A stretch of 64,000 nt of DNA from Methanocalculus alkaliphilus (GTDB lineage: Archaea; Halobacteriota; Methanomicrobia; Methanomicrobiales; Methanocorpusculaceae): assembly GCF_024170505.1 (NCBI RefSeq), contig NZ_JALJYG010000012.1, positions 1-64,000 on the forward strand, read 5' to 3'. Position numbers and translations under genes: made by a program. Position 1 is the stretch's first letter. Every line of letters starts with the position of its first letter. Positions 49,130 through 58,754 of this stretch are shown piece by piece. Under the pieces are notes generated by a model. It did not search any database. It saw only the letters and a list, made by a program, of their open reading frames with translations, and was not told the origin of the DNA.

Positions 49130-51931
49130 ATGAAAGATCTGATCATCCGGGGTGCACGTGAACATAACCTGAAGAATATCGACCTCACCCTCCCCCGGGA
49201 TCGCCTCATTGTCCTCACCGGCGTCTCGGGATCAGGGAAGTCCACGCTTGCGTTTGATACAATCTATGCGGAAGGCCAGCGGCGGTATGTCGAGTCGCTC
49301 TCAGCGTACGCCCGGCAGTTCCTTGGCCTGATGAACAAGCCGGATGTCGATGCCATCGAAGGCCTCTCCCCGGCCATATCGATTGAGCAGAAGACGACAT
49401 CGAAGAATCCACGCAGTACCGTCGGAACCGTCACCGAAATTTATGACTATCTCCGCCTTCTCTATGCCCGGATCGGCGTTCCTTTCTGCCCGGATCACGG
49501 TGTCAGGATCGAGTCGCGATCCCCTCAGCAGATAGCCGATGAGATCGGGAAAGCCTCAGGGATGGTGACCATCCTCGCCCCGGTCATCAGGCAGAAGAAA
49601 GGGACGTATGGCCAGCTCTTTAAGGATCTCGATGCAGAAGGCTTCTCACGTGTCCGGGTTGATGGCACCATCCACCGGACCGATGAGGAGATACCGCTTG
49701 AACGGTATGTGAAGCATGATATCGAGATCGTCATCGACCGGCTCGACCCTGCTGAGCGCTCCCGCCTTGCCGAGGCGTGCGAGGTGGCTGTGAAGCGATC
49801 CGGCGGCCTCGTCATCGTCATCTTCGAGGACGGCCATGAGGAGACCTTCTCCTCCGAGCTTGCATGCCCGGTCTGTGGCTTCTCTTTCGAGGAGCTTCAG
49901 CCCAGGTTCTTCTCCTTCAACAGCCCGTTTGGTGCTTGTGAAACCTGCAGCGGTCTTGGTGTCCGGATGCGGTTCGATCCCGATCTGATCATCCCTGATC
50001 GGACGAAGAGCATCGCTGACGGTGCTGTTGCACTCTACAGGAACTTTCTTGACGGGTACCGGATGCAGTATCTGGCCTCGGTTGCCAAAGACGGGGGATA
50101 TGACATCTTCACCCCGATAGAGAACCTGACCGAAAAGCAGTTCCATACCCTGATGTACGGATCCGACAGCGAGATCAAATTCTCGATGAAGATGAAGAAA
50201 GGGGATGCGGAGTGGTCGCATAAAGGGGTCTGGGAGGGGCTCATCCCCCAGGCGGAACGGCTGTACCGGGATACAAAATCCGAGTTCCGGAGAGAGGAGC
50301 TTGAGAAGTTTATGCGTACCACCCCCTGTTCTGCCTGTAATGGAGCACGGCTGAAGAGGGAGGTTCTTGCCGTCACAATCGGTGATCACTCCATCGCGGA
50401 TCTCACCGATCTCTCGGTAGCCGATGCCCTTTCCTTCTTTGAAACACTCTCCCTGACCAGTAGGGAGGAGGATATCGCGCGGCAGGTCGTCAAGGAGATC
50501 CGATCCCGCCTCCTCTTCCTCCATCGTGTCGGCCTTGGATATCTCACCCTCTCACGAAATGCCGGCAGCCTCTCCGGTGGGGAGGCCCAGCGGATCAGGC
50601 TCGCCACACAGATCGGATCAAACCTGATGGGTGTCCTCTATGTCCTTGACGAGCCATCCATCGGCCTCCATCAGCGGGATAATCACCGGCTCATCGAGAC
50701 CCTGCAGCACCTCCGCGATCTCGGAAACACTCTCATCGTCGTCGAACACGATGAGGATACCATCCGTCAGGCGGATTATGTCGTTGATATGGGGCCGGGG
50801 GCAGGGATCCATGGGGGCGGGATCGTAGCTACCGGAACACCTGCTGAGATCGCAGCCGATCCCGATTCGCTCACCGGCCAGTACCTCTCCGGCACCCTGC
50901 ATATCCCGGTTCCCAAGGAGAGGAGGAAGCAGGAGGCATGCATCACCATCACCGGGTGCCGTGAACATAATCTGAAGGGCATCGATGTCAGGATCCCGTT
51001 TGGCCTCTTCACCGTCGTCACCGGGGTCTCCGGCTCAGGCAAATCCACTCTCATCTATGAGACCCTCTACCCTGCATTGATGAACCGGGTCTATCGGCAG
51101 CGGCAGAGTACCGGAGCATACGATACTCTCACCACGGATCGGGATATCGACAAGGTGATCGTCATCGACCAGAGCCCCATCGGGCGGACGCCCCGGTCAA
51201 ACCCGGCGACCTATACGAAGGTCTTTGATGAGATCAGAAAGATCTTCGCTGAGACGAAGGAGGCGAAGGTGCGGGGGTACGCACCCGGCAGGTTCTCCTT
51301 TAACGTCAGGGGCGGCAGGTGCGAGGCATGCCAGGGTGACGGGACCATCAAGATCGAGATGCACTTCCTCCCCGATGTCTTTGTTGAGTGTGAGGAGTGC
51401 AAAGGTGCCCGGTACAACCGGGAGACCCTTGAGGTCCGGTATCGTGGGAAGACGATCGCCGATGTCCTTGCTATGAGTGTCGAGGAGGCGCGGGAGCTCT
51501 TTGAGAATGTCCCTTCAATCCGGCAGAAACTTGAGACCCTCTGCCGGGTGGGACTTGGATACATTACGCTTGGGCAGAGTGCAACCACGCTCTCCGGAGG
51601 TGAGGCGCAACGGATCAAGATCACCCGCGAACTGGCGAAGCGGTCGACGGGCCGGACCCTCTATCTCCTTGATGAGCCCACAACCGGCCTACATTTCCAT
51701 GATGTCCGCAAGCTGATCGCGGTCCTCGATGATCTCGTCGGAAAAGGGAACACCGTCGTCGTCATCGAGCATAACCTCGATGTCATCAAATCTGCGGATT
51801 ATATCATCGATCTCGGTCCTGAAGGCGGGGATGCAGGCGGTGAGATCATCGCTGAAGGAAGGCCGGAAGAGATTGTGAACGTACCCGAAAGCCACACAGG
51901 CCGGTTCCTCCGGCCACTCCTTGGACGATGA
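49130..51931 (+). CDS. uvrA: Excinuclease ABC subunit A
   Basis: UvrA is the damage-sensing ATPase of nucleotide excision repair. The 933-residue protein has two ABC modules: Walker A GVSGSGKSTLAFDT near residue 30 with signature LSGGEAQRIRLA and Walker B LYVLDEPSIGLH, and a second set with GVSGSGKSTLIYET, LSGGEAQRIKI and LYLLDEPTTGLHFHD. Zinc fingers include CPVCGFSFEELQPR and CEACQGDGTIK...CEEC. ATG 49130 is preferred over TTG 49127. It is the first gene of the uvrA-uvrC-uvrB operon; a 4-base overlap joins it to uvrC. In archaea this bacterial-type system was acquired by transfer. Confidence 0.97.
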   Translation: MKDLIIRGAREHNLKNIDLTLPRDRLIVLTGVSGSGKSTLAFDTIYAEGQRRYVESLSAYARQFLGLMNKPDVDAIEGLSPAISIEQKTTSKNPRSTVGTVTEIYDYLRLLYARIGVPFCPDHGVRIESRSPQQIADEIGKASGMVTILAPVIRQKKGTYGQLFKDLDAEGFSRVRVDGTIHRTDEEIPLERYVKHDIEIVIDRLDPAERSRLAEACEVAVKRSGGLVIVIFEDGHEETFSSELACPVCGFSFEELQPRFFSFNSPFGACETCSGLGVRMRFDPDLIIPDRTKSIADGAVALYRNFLDGYRMQYLASVAKDGGYDIFTPIENLTEKQFHTLMYGSDSEIKFSMKMKKGDAEWSHKGVWEGLIPQAERLYRDTKSEFRREELEKFMRTTPCSACNGARLKREVLAVTIGDHSIADLTDLSVADALSFFETLSLTSREEDIARQVVKEIRSRLLFLHRVGLGYLTLSRNAGSLSGGEAQRIRLATQIGSNLMGVLYVLDEPSIGLHQRDNHRLIETLQHLRDLGNTLIVVEHDEDTIRQADYVVDMGPGAGIHGGGIVATGTPAEIAADPDSLTGQYLSGTLHIPVPKERRKQEACITITGCREHNLKGIDVRIPFGLFTVVTGVSGSGKSTLIYETLYPALMNRVYRQRQSTGAYDTLTTDRDIDKVIVIDQSPIGRTPRSNPATYTKVFDEIRKIFAETKEAKVRGYAPGRFSFNVRGGRCEACQGDGTIKIEMHFLPDVFVECEECKGARYNRETLEVRYRGKTIADVLAMSVEEARELFENVPSIRQKLETLCRVGLGYITLGQSATTLSGGEAQRIKITRELAKRSTGRTLYLLDEPTTGLHFHDVRKLIAVLDDLVGKGNTVVVIEHNLDVIKSADYIIDLGPEGGDAGGEIIAEGRPEEIVNVPESHTGRFLRPLLGR

Positions 51932-53478
51932 TCGACTACTCGCATATCCCGGAAGAGCCCGGATCCTACCTCTTCTCAGATGACGGGGGTTCGGTCATCT
52001 ATATCGGCAAGGCGAAGAACCTCAGGAAGAGGGTGCAGAGTTATTTCCAGAAGCGGGACCTCGATCCCAAGACCGCCGTCCTCGTCGAATCTATCGCCTC
52101 GGTCGATTTCATCGCAACCAGGGATGAGACCGAGGCGCTCATCCTCGAAAATACCCTCATCAAGCAGCACCAGCCGAAGTACAACATCGATCTCAAGGAT
52201 GCAAAGAGCTACGCCTTCATCCACCTCTCCGATGATCCCTTCCCGAGGATCGGGATCGCACGAAAGACCGGGGCGAAAGGGACCTACTTCGGCCCTTTCG
52301 TCTCCGGAAGGGAACGGGATCGCCTCCTTGCCGCGGCAAAGAAGATCTTCGGGCTCAGATCCTGCCGGCGTCTCCCGAAGCGTGCCTGTCTCCGGTACCA
52401 TATCGGGACATGCCCGGCACCATGCATCGGCGCGATCACCGAAGAGGCATATGGAGAGAGGGTTGACCAGGCGGTCGAGGTCCTGAAGGGGAGGGTGAAG
52501 GGGCTGATCACCCGGCTTGAGGAGGAGATGAAGGAGCGATCCGTTGCCTGTGACTTTGAGGGTGCAATCAGGCTCCGGGAGACGATCACTGCACTGACCC
52601 ATCTCTCAGGGCGCCGGATGATGAGACCGAAACGGGAGCATGAAGGGGATCTCATCAACTACCGGATAAGCGGGGGTGAGGTCTTCCTCCTCCTCTTCCA
52701 CCAGAGAAACGGGACTCTTGTAGATAAGGAGGAGTTCCGGTTCCCGGAATCCCCCGATTTCCTCTCCGAATTCATCGTCCAGTACTACAGTGACCATGAG
52801 GTTCCGGAGGAGGTGATCATCCCGGCTGCCGTCGATGACGCCATCAGCGGGTACCTGGCACGCCTCCGAGGAAAGAGCGTCGCTGTGACGGTTCCGAAGC
52901 AGGGGCAGAAACGGGATCTCCTTGAGATAGCTGCAAAAAATGTCGATCTCACCTGGTTTGCCGGGGAAGAGCGGGTACATGCCCTTAAAAAAGCCCTGAA
53001 ACTACCGAAACCCCCCGCCATCATCGAATGTTTCGACATCTCCCATCTTGCAGGAACCGCCACCGTCGGGTCGATGGTGCGGTTTACGAACGGCCGGCCT
53101 GATAAGAGGCAGTACCGGCGGTACTCGATCAAGACGGTTATGGGGATCGATGACCCCGCTGCGATCCGGGAGATCGTCTCCCGGCGGTACAGGCGGCTCA
53201 TTGATGAGGAGCGTGATCTTCCCGATCTCATCCTCGTTGATGGGGGGAAGGCACAGCTTGCGGCGGCATATGCAGCATTGCGCAAGCTTGACCTTACCAT
53301 CCCGGTAGCGGCCCTTGCCAAGCGGGAGGAGGAGATCTATCTTCCAAATATTCCCTATCCGATCCCGGTACCGCACGATGATCCCGCATCCCTCCTCCTT
53401 CAGGAGATCCGGGATGAGGCACACCGTTTCGCCATCACCTATAACAGGCTGAAGCGAAAGAAGAAGATTATACCATGA
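51928..53478 (+). CDS. uvrC: Excinuclease ABC subunit C (no HhH domain)
   Basis: UvrC makes both incisions around damage. The 516-residue protein has the GIY-YIG nuclease at the N-terminus ([20 protein letters not shown]), the Cys-rich [21 protein letters not shown], a UVR helix ([16 protein letters not shown]) near residue 210 and the RNase H-like nuclease ([22 protein letters not shown]). It stops right after [18 protein letters not shown], where bacterial UvrC continues with a helix-hairpin-helix domain of about 60 residues. The start overlaps uvrA by 4 bases and the end overlaps uvrB by 4 bases. Confidence 0.95.
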   Translation: MIDYSHIPEEPGSYLFSDDGGSVIYIGKAKNLRKRVQSYFQKRDLDPKTAVLVESIASVDFIATRDETEALILENTLIKQHQPKYNIDLKDAKSYAFIHLSDDPFPRIGIARKTGAKGTYFGPFVSGRERDRLLAAAKKIFGLRSCRRLPKRACLRYHIGTCPAPCIGAITEEAYGERVDQAVEVLKGRVKGLITRLEEEMKERSVACDFEGAIRLRETITALTHLSGRRMMRPKREHEGDLINYRISGGEVFLLLFHQRNGTLVDKEEFRFPESPDFLSEFIVQYYSDHEVPEEVIIPAAVDDAISGYLARLRGKSVAVTVPKQGQKRDLLEIAAKNVDLTWFAGEERVHALKKALKLPKPPAIIECFDISHLAGTATVGSMVRFTNGRPDKRQYRRYSIKTVMGIDDPAAIREIVSRRYRRLIDEERDLPDLILVDGGKAQLAAAYAALRKLDLTIPVAALAKREEEIYLPNIPYPIPVPHDDPASLLLQEIRDEAHRFAITYNRLKRKKKIIP

Positions 53479-55403
53479 GGTTCACACTCCGGGCAGACTT
53501 CTCCCCACGCGGCTCCCAACCCGCTGCGATCCGTGGGCTGACGGAAGGCTTTGAATCAGGGATGACGAAGCAGACCCTCCTTGGGGTCACCGGCTCCGGA
53601 AAGACCTTCACCATCGCTAATGTGATCAACCGTATCCAGAAGCCGACCCTCGTCCTTGCCCATAACAAAACCCTCGCTGCCCAGTTATACAATGAGTTTC
53701 AGGATTTCTTCCCTGAGAACCGGGTGGAGTACTTCGTCTCGTATTATGATTATTATCAGCCTGAGAGCTATCTGCCGCAGAAGGATCAGTATATTGAAAA
53801 AGATGCGGATATCAATGCAAAGATCGAGCAGATGCGCCTCTCGGCAACCGCCTCACTCCTCTCCCGGCCTGATACCATCATTGTCTCGTCCGTCTCCTGC
53901 ATCTATGGTCTTGGAAATCCCGAGCATTTCGGAAACCTCGGCTTTGAGCTCCGGTGCGGGGAGCGGATCGCGAGGAGTGATCTCATCGGCCGGCTTGTTG
54001 AGATCCAGTTTGAACGCAATGATACAGAACTTGCACCCGGGAGATTCCGTGTCCGGGGCGACACCATCGAGATCATCCCGGGGTACTACAATGATATCAT
54101 CAGGATCGAGCTCTTCGGGGATGAGATAGACCGGATATCGGAGATTGAGAAGACCGGAGGCAGAAGGCTCAAGACGATGGAGTACTTCCATGTCTATCCC
54201 GCCCGTCACTTCGTCATCCCTGAAGAGGAGAAGAAACGGGCAATCACATCGATCAGGGCGGAGCTTGAAGAGGTCCTCCCGACCCTTGGGATGATCGAGG
54301 CGCACCGGCTGCGGCAGCGTACCCTCTTTGATATCGAGATGATCGAGGAGACCGGGAGCTGCAAAGGGATCGAGAACTACTCCCGCCACTTTGATGGGCG
54401 AAATGCGGGTGAACAGCCGTACTGTCTCCTTGATTACTTCGGGGATGACTTCCTGATGATCATCGATGAGAGCCACCAGACCCTCCCCCAGGTCAGGGGG
54501 ATGTATAATGGCGACTACTCACGGAAGAAGAGTCTCGTGGAGTACGGATTCCGGTTGCCAAGCGCCTTTGACAACCGGCCCCTGAAGTTCCATGAGTTCG
54601 AGGCATATATGAAGAAGGTCATCTTCGTCTCGGCGACCCCCGGCGGGTATGAGGGGGAGCATGCCGATCAGGTTGTCGAGCAGATCATCCGGCCGACGGG
54701 CCTCGTCGATCCGGTTGTGGAGATCCGGCCGATTGAAGGGCAGACACAGGATCTCCTTGCCGAGATTCGAAAAACCATTGATCAGGGTGACCGGTGCCTC
54801 GTCACCACCCTCACCAAGCGGCTCGCCGAAGAGCTGACCGACTATTTTGTAGAACAGGGGATCAAAACCCGGTACCTCCACTCCGAGATACAGACGCTCG
54901 AACGGACCGAGATCATCCGGCAGCTCCGGCTCGGGACTTTTGATGTCCTTGTGGGGATCAATCTGCTTCGTGAAGGGCTTGATATTCCTGAGGTCGGGTT
55001 CGTCGGGATACTTGATGCCGATAAGGAAGGGTTCCTCAGGAATGAAAAGAGCCTTATCCAGACGATTGGGCGAGCGGCACGGAACGTCAACTCACATGTC
55101 GTCCTCTATGCCGACCGGATGACCGACTCAATCCGGCGGGCCGTCGCCGAGACCGAGAGGAGACGAAGGATCCAGATCGCTTTCAATGATGAGCATGGGA
55201 TCATCCCTGCGACGATCCGAAAGCCGATCCGGGAGAAGGAGGTCGATCTCGATGATCTGGCTCACCTACCGAAGGCTGAGCTTCCAAACGTCATCATCCA
55301 GCTTGAAGCAGAGATGCGTGCCGCCGCCGAATCACTCGACTTTGAGCATGCAATAGAACTGCGGGAGGAGATCCGGCGGGCAAAAGAGATGATGGAGCAG
55401 TGA
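53475..55403 (+). CDS. uvrB: Excinuclease ABC subunit B
   Basis: UvrB verifies damage and loads UvrC. The 642-residue helicase-fold protein has Walker [12 protein letters not shown] near residue 38, the damage-binding hairpin [30 protein letters not shown] as Walker B, and [28 protein letters not shown] as later helicase motifs. The C-terminal UVR helix, [20 protein letters not shown], which contacts UvrC, is present. The ATG overlaps the uvrC stop, so all three subunits are translated together, which is unusual as a gene order. Confidence 0.97.
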   Translation: MRFTLRADFSPRGSQPAAIRGLTEGFESGMTKQTLLGVTGSGKTFTIANVINRIQKPTLVLAHNKTLAAQLYNEFQDFFPENRVEYFVSYYDYYQPESYLPQKDQYIEKDADINAKIEQMRLSATASLLSRPDTIIVSSVSCIYGLGNPEHFGNLGFELRCGERIARSDLIGRLVEIQFERNDTELAPGRFRVRGDTIEIIPGYYNDIIRIELFGDEIDRISEIEKTGGRRLKTMEYFHVYPARHFVIPEEEKKRAITSIRAELEEVLPTLGMIEAHRLRQRTLFDIEMIEETGSCKGIENYSRHFDGRNAGEQPYCLLDYFGDDFLMIIDESHQTLPQVRGMYNGDYSRKKSLVEYGFRLPSAFDNRPLKFHEFEAYMKKVIFVSATPGGYEGEHADQVVEQIIRPTGLVDPVVEIRPIEGQTQDLLAEIRKTIDQGDRCLVTTLTKRLAEELTDYFVEQGIKTRYLHSEIQTLERTEIIRQLRLGTFDVLVGINLLREGLDIPEVGFVGILDADKEGFLRNEKSLIQTIGRAARNVNSHVVLYADRMTDSIRRAVAETERRRRIQIAFNDEHGIIPATIRKPIREKEVDLDDLAHLPKAELPNVIIQLEAEMRAAAESLDFEHAIELREEIRRAKEMMEQ

Positions 55404-55438
55404 GGGGTGTATTCCTGCTCCCCTCGACCTTATCATCC

Positions 55439-55666
55439 CTACTCCCCGGAATAGACCCCTGTCTCTTTCGGGTCATCCCCGGAGGGCATGATGAATAACG
55501 CGAGGATATAGACGATGAGCCCTCCCCCGCTGGTGAAGAGGGTTCCTATTACCCATCCCAGCCGGACAAGGGATGGATCCCATCCGAAATACTCTGCAAT
55601 GCCGCCACAGACCCCGCCAAGGAGTTTGTTTGTCGCTGATCTGGTCAGGCGTTCCTGCTGACTCAT
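55439..55666 (-). CDS. PspC domain membrane protein
   Basis: A 75-residue protein with a single PspC domain: RLTRSATNKLLGGVCGGIAEYFGWDPSLVRLGW, then a long transmembrane helix VIGTLFTSGGGLIVYILALFIM (in parts). PspC-like proteins are small membrane proteins linked in bacteria to envelope stress; archaeal members are common but uncharacterised. It is a stand-alone gene converging on uvrB. Start at 55666 gives normal length. Confidence 0.85.
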   Translation of the reverse strand: MSQQERLTRSATNKLLGGVCGGIAEYFGWDPSLVRLGWVIGTLFTSGGGLIVYILALFIMPSGDDPKETGVYSGE

Positions 55667-55750
55667 AGTCTGATTGATGGATGCCTAAGGTTGATGTACC
55701 TTTCCATACCCGGAAAAATGGTATACTCTGGAAAGCCATTATCTCCTACC

Positions 55751-56659
55751 ATGGATAGTGAGAAGAATCCGGAGACTCCGGAGGCGATCAGAAGCCTCCG
55801 GATGGAGATGCCGGCATCATATGCCGATATGGAGGCCGATGCCGTCCGGACGGTGGAGATGATCCTTGCGCCCTATCCGAAGGCGGGAAGGATCTGGGAT
55901 CTCCTCACCAGCGATGAGGAGGTCGCCGCCTACTGGAGGATGGCGAACTTCTTCACCGTCCGGCGGCTCGGGATGAATGATCATGGGGAGGTCCATGCTA
56001 AGATTGCGACCGCATCGGCGCTCACGATCCTCAGCCTCCTCATCGATGCAGGGGTTCAGCCCGATGTCGTCGAGTCGGGAGCGGGAGATCCCGATGATGC
56101 GGCTGTCGTCGTCCTCTCTGCAATGCTCTGCCATGATTTTGGCAATGCGGTCCATCGTGAGGCACACCAGGAGATCTCCGTCCCGGTTGCGCTGCCGGTC
56201 CTCAACCGTCTCCTCCCTGAGATCTATCCGGATGCGGGCAGAAGGGCGGAGATCCTCTCCTTCATCCTCTCAGCGATCTATACTCATCATGCAGAACCCC
56301 CTGCGCTGACCAGGGAGGCCGCTATCGTCTGCATCGGAGACTCCTCGGATATGACGAAGGGGAGGGGGAGGATGGCCTTTGATGCGGGGAACATCACCAT
56401 CCATACCGTCTCGGCGCTCTCGATAGAGGCGGTTGAGATCCGCCCGGGATGCGAACGGCCTGTGGAGATACGTATCATAATGTCAAACTCGGCCGGGATC
56501 TTTCAGGTACAGGAGGTCCTCGGGAGAAAGGTGGCTATCGGGCCCCTGAAGGAGTATGTTGATGTCATTGCCATCGTCCGTGAGGGTGACGGGGAAGAGC
56601 GGATCCTCGATGGCATCACGATGCGGGACGGCAGATGCCTCCCCTTTAAAAAAGAGTAA
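55751..56659 (+). CDS. HD-domain phosphohydrolase
   Basis: A 302-residue cytoplasmic phosphohydrolase. The metal site is recognisable: DHGEVHAKIATASAL, then LCHDFGNAVHREAHQE with the HD pair, and SAIYTHHAEPP with further His residues, GDSSDMTKGRGRM with the last Asp. Such proteins in methanogens are usually annotated only as HD domain proteins; the substrate, perhaps a nucleotide or cyclic nucleotide, is unknown. ATG 55751 is chosen because the residues before it are not family-like. A final strand-rich domain at 225-302 resembles a small-molecule binding module. Confidence 0.85.
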   Translation: MDSEKNPETPEAIRSLRMEMPASYADMEADAVRTVEMILAPYPKAGRIWDLLTSDEEVAAYWRMANFFTVRRLGMNDHGEVHAKIATASALTILSLLIDAGVQPDVVESGAGDPDDAAVVVLSAMLCHDFGNAVHREAHQEISVPVALPVLNRLLPEIYPDAGRRAEILSFILSAIYTHHAEPPALTREAAIVCIGDSSDMTKGRGRMAFDAGNITIHTVSALSIEAVEIRPGCERPVEIRIIMSNSAGIFQVQEVLGRKVAIGPLKEYVDVIAIVREGDGEERILDGITMRDGRCLPFKKE

Positions 56660-56677
56660 AAGGAATCTGAACCCGGT

Positions 56678-57106
56678 TCACTCGACGACGAGCGTCAGCG
56701 AGAAGGTCTCGGCGGGCTCGGCATCCGTCTCCCATGGTCGCATATACGCTCCTTCAATGGTGAAGGTGCCGGGGATTCCTGCGATCATCTCCCAGGTGCG
56801 GATGCCGGCAGCGCCAACAAGATCCGTCTCCGGGGCCGTGAAGTCATCCCCGGTCACAGTGATCCCATCAGGGGTAGCAAGTGTCCAGAGGTATCCGGTC
56901 GTCGGGTTCTCTGGGAGGCGAAGCCGTATCTCGGCTCCGACAGGGACGGTGTACGTCTCTCCGTCATTTGACTGATCAAAGATGACGAGCGTTCCAGGGG
57001 TGTGTGGCGTCTCCGGCGGCACCACCTCGGGCTCGTCACCGACACATCCGGCAAACAGTACCAGTGCGGCGAGCAGAAGGATGATGAGTGTTCTATTCCA
57101 CTTCAT
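56678..57106 (-). CDS. Chagasin-like (I42) protease inhibitor lipoprotein
   Basis: A 142-residue exported lipoprotein. The signal peptide LLLAALVLFAGC ends in a lipobox Cys at about residue 21. The domain matches the I42 chagasin family, cysteine protease inhibitors: LPENPTTGYLWTL carries the NPTTGY loop, VGAAGIRTWEMIAG the second loop, and YMRPWETDAEPAE the third, all three of which contact the protease. It should sit on the outer face of the membrane and inhibit exogenous or own cysteine proteases. Methanogens commonly encode such lipoproteins. It is next to the V4R regulator gene on the same strand. Confidence 0.88.
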   Translation of the reverse strand: MKWNRTLIILLLAALVLFAGCVGDEPEVVPPETPHTPGTLVIFDQSNDGETYTVPVGAEIRLRLPENPTTGYLWTLATPDGITVTGDDFTAPETDLVGAAGIRTWEMIAGIPGTFTIEGAYMRPWETDAEPAETFSLTLVVE

Positions 57107-57120
57107 ACCTGATTCAGAGG

Positions 57121-57903
57121 TTAAAGATCACGATAAAGGTTCTTCTCCGCCGTAATACCCCGAATCTCAAAACGACACCGGGGATCGCCTGCCGCATAGC
57201 ATTCAACCTCGACCGCGTCGACCGACTGGCTGAGGTGAAATGAGAAGAGGGTCGAGACGAAGCCGGCCTCAAACGAACAGGCCGGTTTCCCGAGGATCGG
57301 GAGCTCCACACATTCAAAGCAGTCATAGACGGAGAAGGTGATCGGATTAATCCCGACATCATCGATACGCCCAAGATGGTGGCGCTCAAAGAATGAAGCG
57401 AGATTTTCGGCAAATTCAGGAAGCGTATCTGCCGCAACTGCAGGATAGACCGCCCGGCCGACTGTCTCCCCGGCCTCTCTGAGGAGGGGATCAATTGAGA
57501 TGCCTTCGGAGAGGAGAGAGACCCGGAATGTCCTGTAGATTAACCTGTAAAGGGAGAAGGGATCTGCTGCCCCCTCACGGTATCCTTCCGCATAGGTGAC
57601 AAGATCGTCTGAGATACGCTCGGCAGGTGCGAGTTCACCCAGATAATGTGATCGCAGGAAGAAGTACTTCTTCCGCTCGTCATCATCACCCGGACGCGAA
57701 CCGATGATCCCCTCATCTGCAAGCGCTGAGAGATGTGCCGATATCGTCGATTTCGCCCTCCCCGACGAGGCGACAATCGACTCAAAACTCAGTTCCCCGC
57801 CTCTGAGGAGCAGAAGGATATGGCGCCTCACCGGGTTTCCGACTGCGCGTACACCCCCTTCGGTTCCGTATAATGAGAGTTCTCTCTTCTCCCCACCTTT
57901 CAT
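57121..57903 (-). CDS. msvR: MsvR-like ArsR/V4R redox regulator
   Basis: A 260-residue regulator with an ArsR-type winged helix at residues 15-85 (PVRRHILLLLRGGELSF, then SGRAKSTISAHLSALADEGI) and a V4R domain at about 120-255. The V4R part has Cys residues at YDCFECVELPILGKPACSF and VECYAAGDPRCRFEI. Those match the pattern in MsvR of methanogens, where redox-active Cys residues control DNA binding to oxidative stress genes. The gene is divergent from methionine sulfoxide reductase B, sharing a 108-base promoter region with a perfect TGTTCGAACA palindrome, so msrB is a likely target. The identification as MsvR is by architecture. Confidence 0.75.
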   Translation of the reverse strand: MKGGEKRELSLYGTEGGVRAVGNPVRRHILLLLRGGELSFESIVASSGRAKSTISAHLSALADEGIIGSRPGDDDERKKYFFLRSHYLGELAPAERISDDLVTYAEGYREGAADPFSLYRLIYRTFRVSLLSEGISIDPLLREAGETVGRAVYPAVAADTLPEFAENLASFFERHHLGRIDDVGINPITFSVYDCFECVELPILGKPACSFEAGFVSTLFSFHLSQSVDAVEVECYAAGDPRCRFEIRGITAEKNLYRDL

Positions 57904-57951
57904 TTATTACTCCTGTATCTGTATCATTTGTCGGGTAATAGTAAATAATAT

Positions 57952-57961
57952 TGTTCGAACA
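57952..57961. promoter_or_regulatory. Palindrome between msvR-like gene and msrB
   Basis: TGTTCGAACA is a perfect 10-bp palindrome in the intergenic region 57904-58011 shared by the two divergent genes. It contains TTCG on both strands, similar to the TTCG element reported for MsvR binding. Only one such element is present here. Confidence 0.5.
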
Positions 57962-58011
57962 TAATAGAACTATCGTCTGTTTTATTATGATCAAGGATCA
58001 AAATTCCGGTT

Positions 58012-58470
58012 ATGCCCCCGATACCGATCTATTCTGTTGCCGATGGCAGATACCATGATCGCCTGACCATCAGGAGAAGTGAGCAGGAATGGAGAGAGCT
58101 CCTTCCCTCCGAGGTATTCTTTGTTGCACGCAGGAAGGGAACGGAGCCTGCCTTTACAGGGAAGTACCATGCCTGTAAGAATCCCGGTGTGTATGTCTGC
58201 GCATGCTGCGACACCGATCTCTTCCTTTCAGATGACAAATTTGACTCAGGCACCGGATGGCCCAGCTTCACAAGGCCGGTATCTGAGAAGAATATCAGGA
58301 TTGAAGAAGACAGCAGCTATGGCATGATCCGTGATGAGGTCCTCTGCGCCGTCTGTGATGCGCATCTTGGCCATCGTTTCGATGACGGGCCCCCACCAAC
58401 AGGCATGCGATATTGTATGAACTCTGCTGCTCTCCGGCTGCGATCGAAAACTGATGGTTTTATTACCTAA
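58012..58470 (+). CDS. msrB: Methionine-R-sulfoxide reductase B
   Basis: MsrB repairs oxidised methionine. The 152-residue enzyme has the two zinc Cys pairs CACC and CAVC, the GTGWPSFTRPV substrate loop, GHRFDDGPPPTGMRYCMNS with the catalytic Cys, and the final SAALRL. The start at 58012 gives normal length. A strong hairpin and T-run follow at 58500-58570. It is divergent from the MsvR-like regulator, which likely controls it. Confidence 0.95.
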   Translation: MPPIPIYSVADGRYHDRLTIRRSEQEWRELLPSEVFFVARRKGTEPAFTGKYHACKNPGVYVCACCDTDLFLSDDKFDSGTGWPSFTRPVSEKNIRIEEDSSYGMIRDEVLCAVCDAHLGHRFDDGPPPTGMRYCMNSAALRLRSKTDGFIT

Positions 58471-58499
58471 TATCAAGTATCAATAAGTGGATACCTCAT

Positions 58500-58570
58500 G
58501 TCTGCTGTACCAGAATGTAAGGGATGGAACATTCCAGTCGTAGCAGACTTTTTCTTTTTCTTCTTTAGAT
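58500..58570 (+). terminator. Hairpin plus T-tract after msrB
   Basis: GTCTGCT (58500-58506) pairs with AGCAGAC (58542-58548), and inside it GAATGT (58513-58518) pairs with ACATTC (58529-58534), with internal loops of 6 and 7 bases and a 10-base apical loop. A T-rich tract with short runs (TTTTTCTTTTTCTTCTTT) follows. It is larger and more structured than an ordinary archaeal T-run terminator. Confidence 0.6.
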
Positions 58571-58571
58571 A

Positions 58572-58597
58572 GGGAGACCGCTATAGCCTGGTCTCCC
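58572..58597 (+). promoter_or_regulatory. Hairpin in leader of symporter accessory gene
   Basis: GGGAGACC (58572-58579) and GGTCTCCC (58590-58597) form a perfect 8-bp stem around a 10-base loop, 35 bases upstream of the small protein start at 58632. It could be an RNA leader element or a protein-binding inverted repeat. Confidence 0.45.
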
Positions 58598-58631
58598 GTG
58601 CAGTGATTGTGAGGTACCGGAGGTTATCACC

Positions 58632-58754
58632 ATGTTTGGTATTCCTGATCCCTATATCTGGGTGGCATATCTGCTCATAATTGCGCTTGCAGGCGCATGT
58701 ATACTGTATGGTCTGGTAAACTGGAATTCTGGAGAGGGTGATCTTGGCAGTTGA
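58632..58754 (+). CDS. Symporter small accessory protein
   Basis: A 40-residue peptide, MFGIPDPYIWVAYLLIIALA, continuing through GACILYGLVNWNSGEGDLGS. It has one transmembrane helix. GGAGG is at 58620-58622 in reach of the ATG (CCGGAGG spacing 9). Its end overlaps the GTG start of the sodium:solute symporter by 17 bases. Small one-helix partners of this form precede SSS transporters in many methanogens, and the conserved FGIPDPYIW start is typical. It probably stabilises or regulates the transporter in the membrane. Confidence 0.85.
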   Translation: MFGIPDPYIWVAYLLIIALAGACILYGLVNWNSGEGDLGS

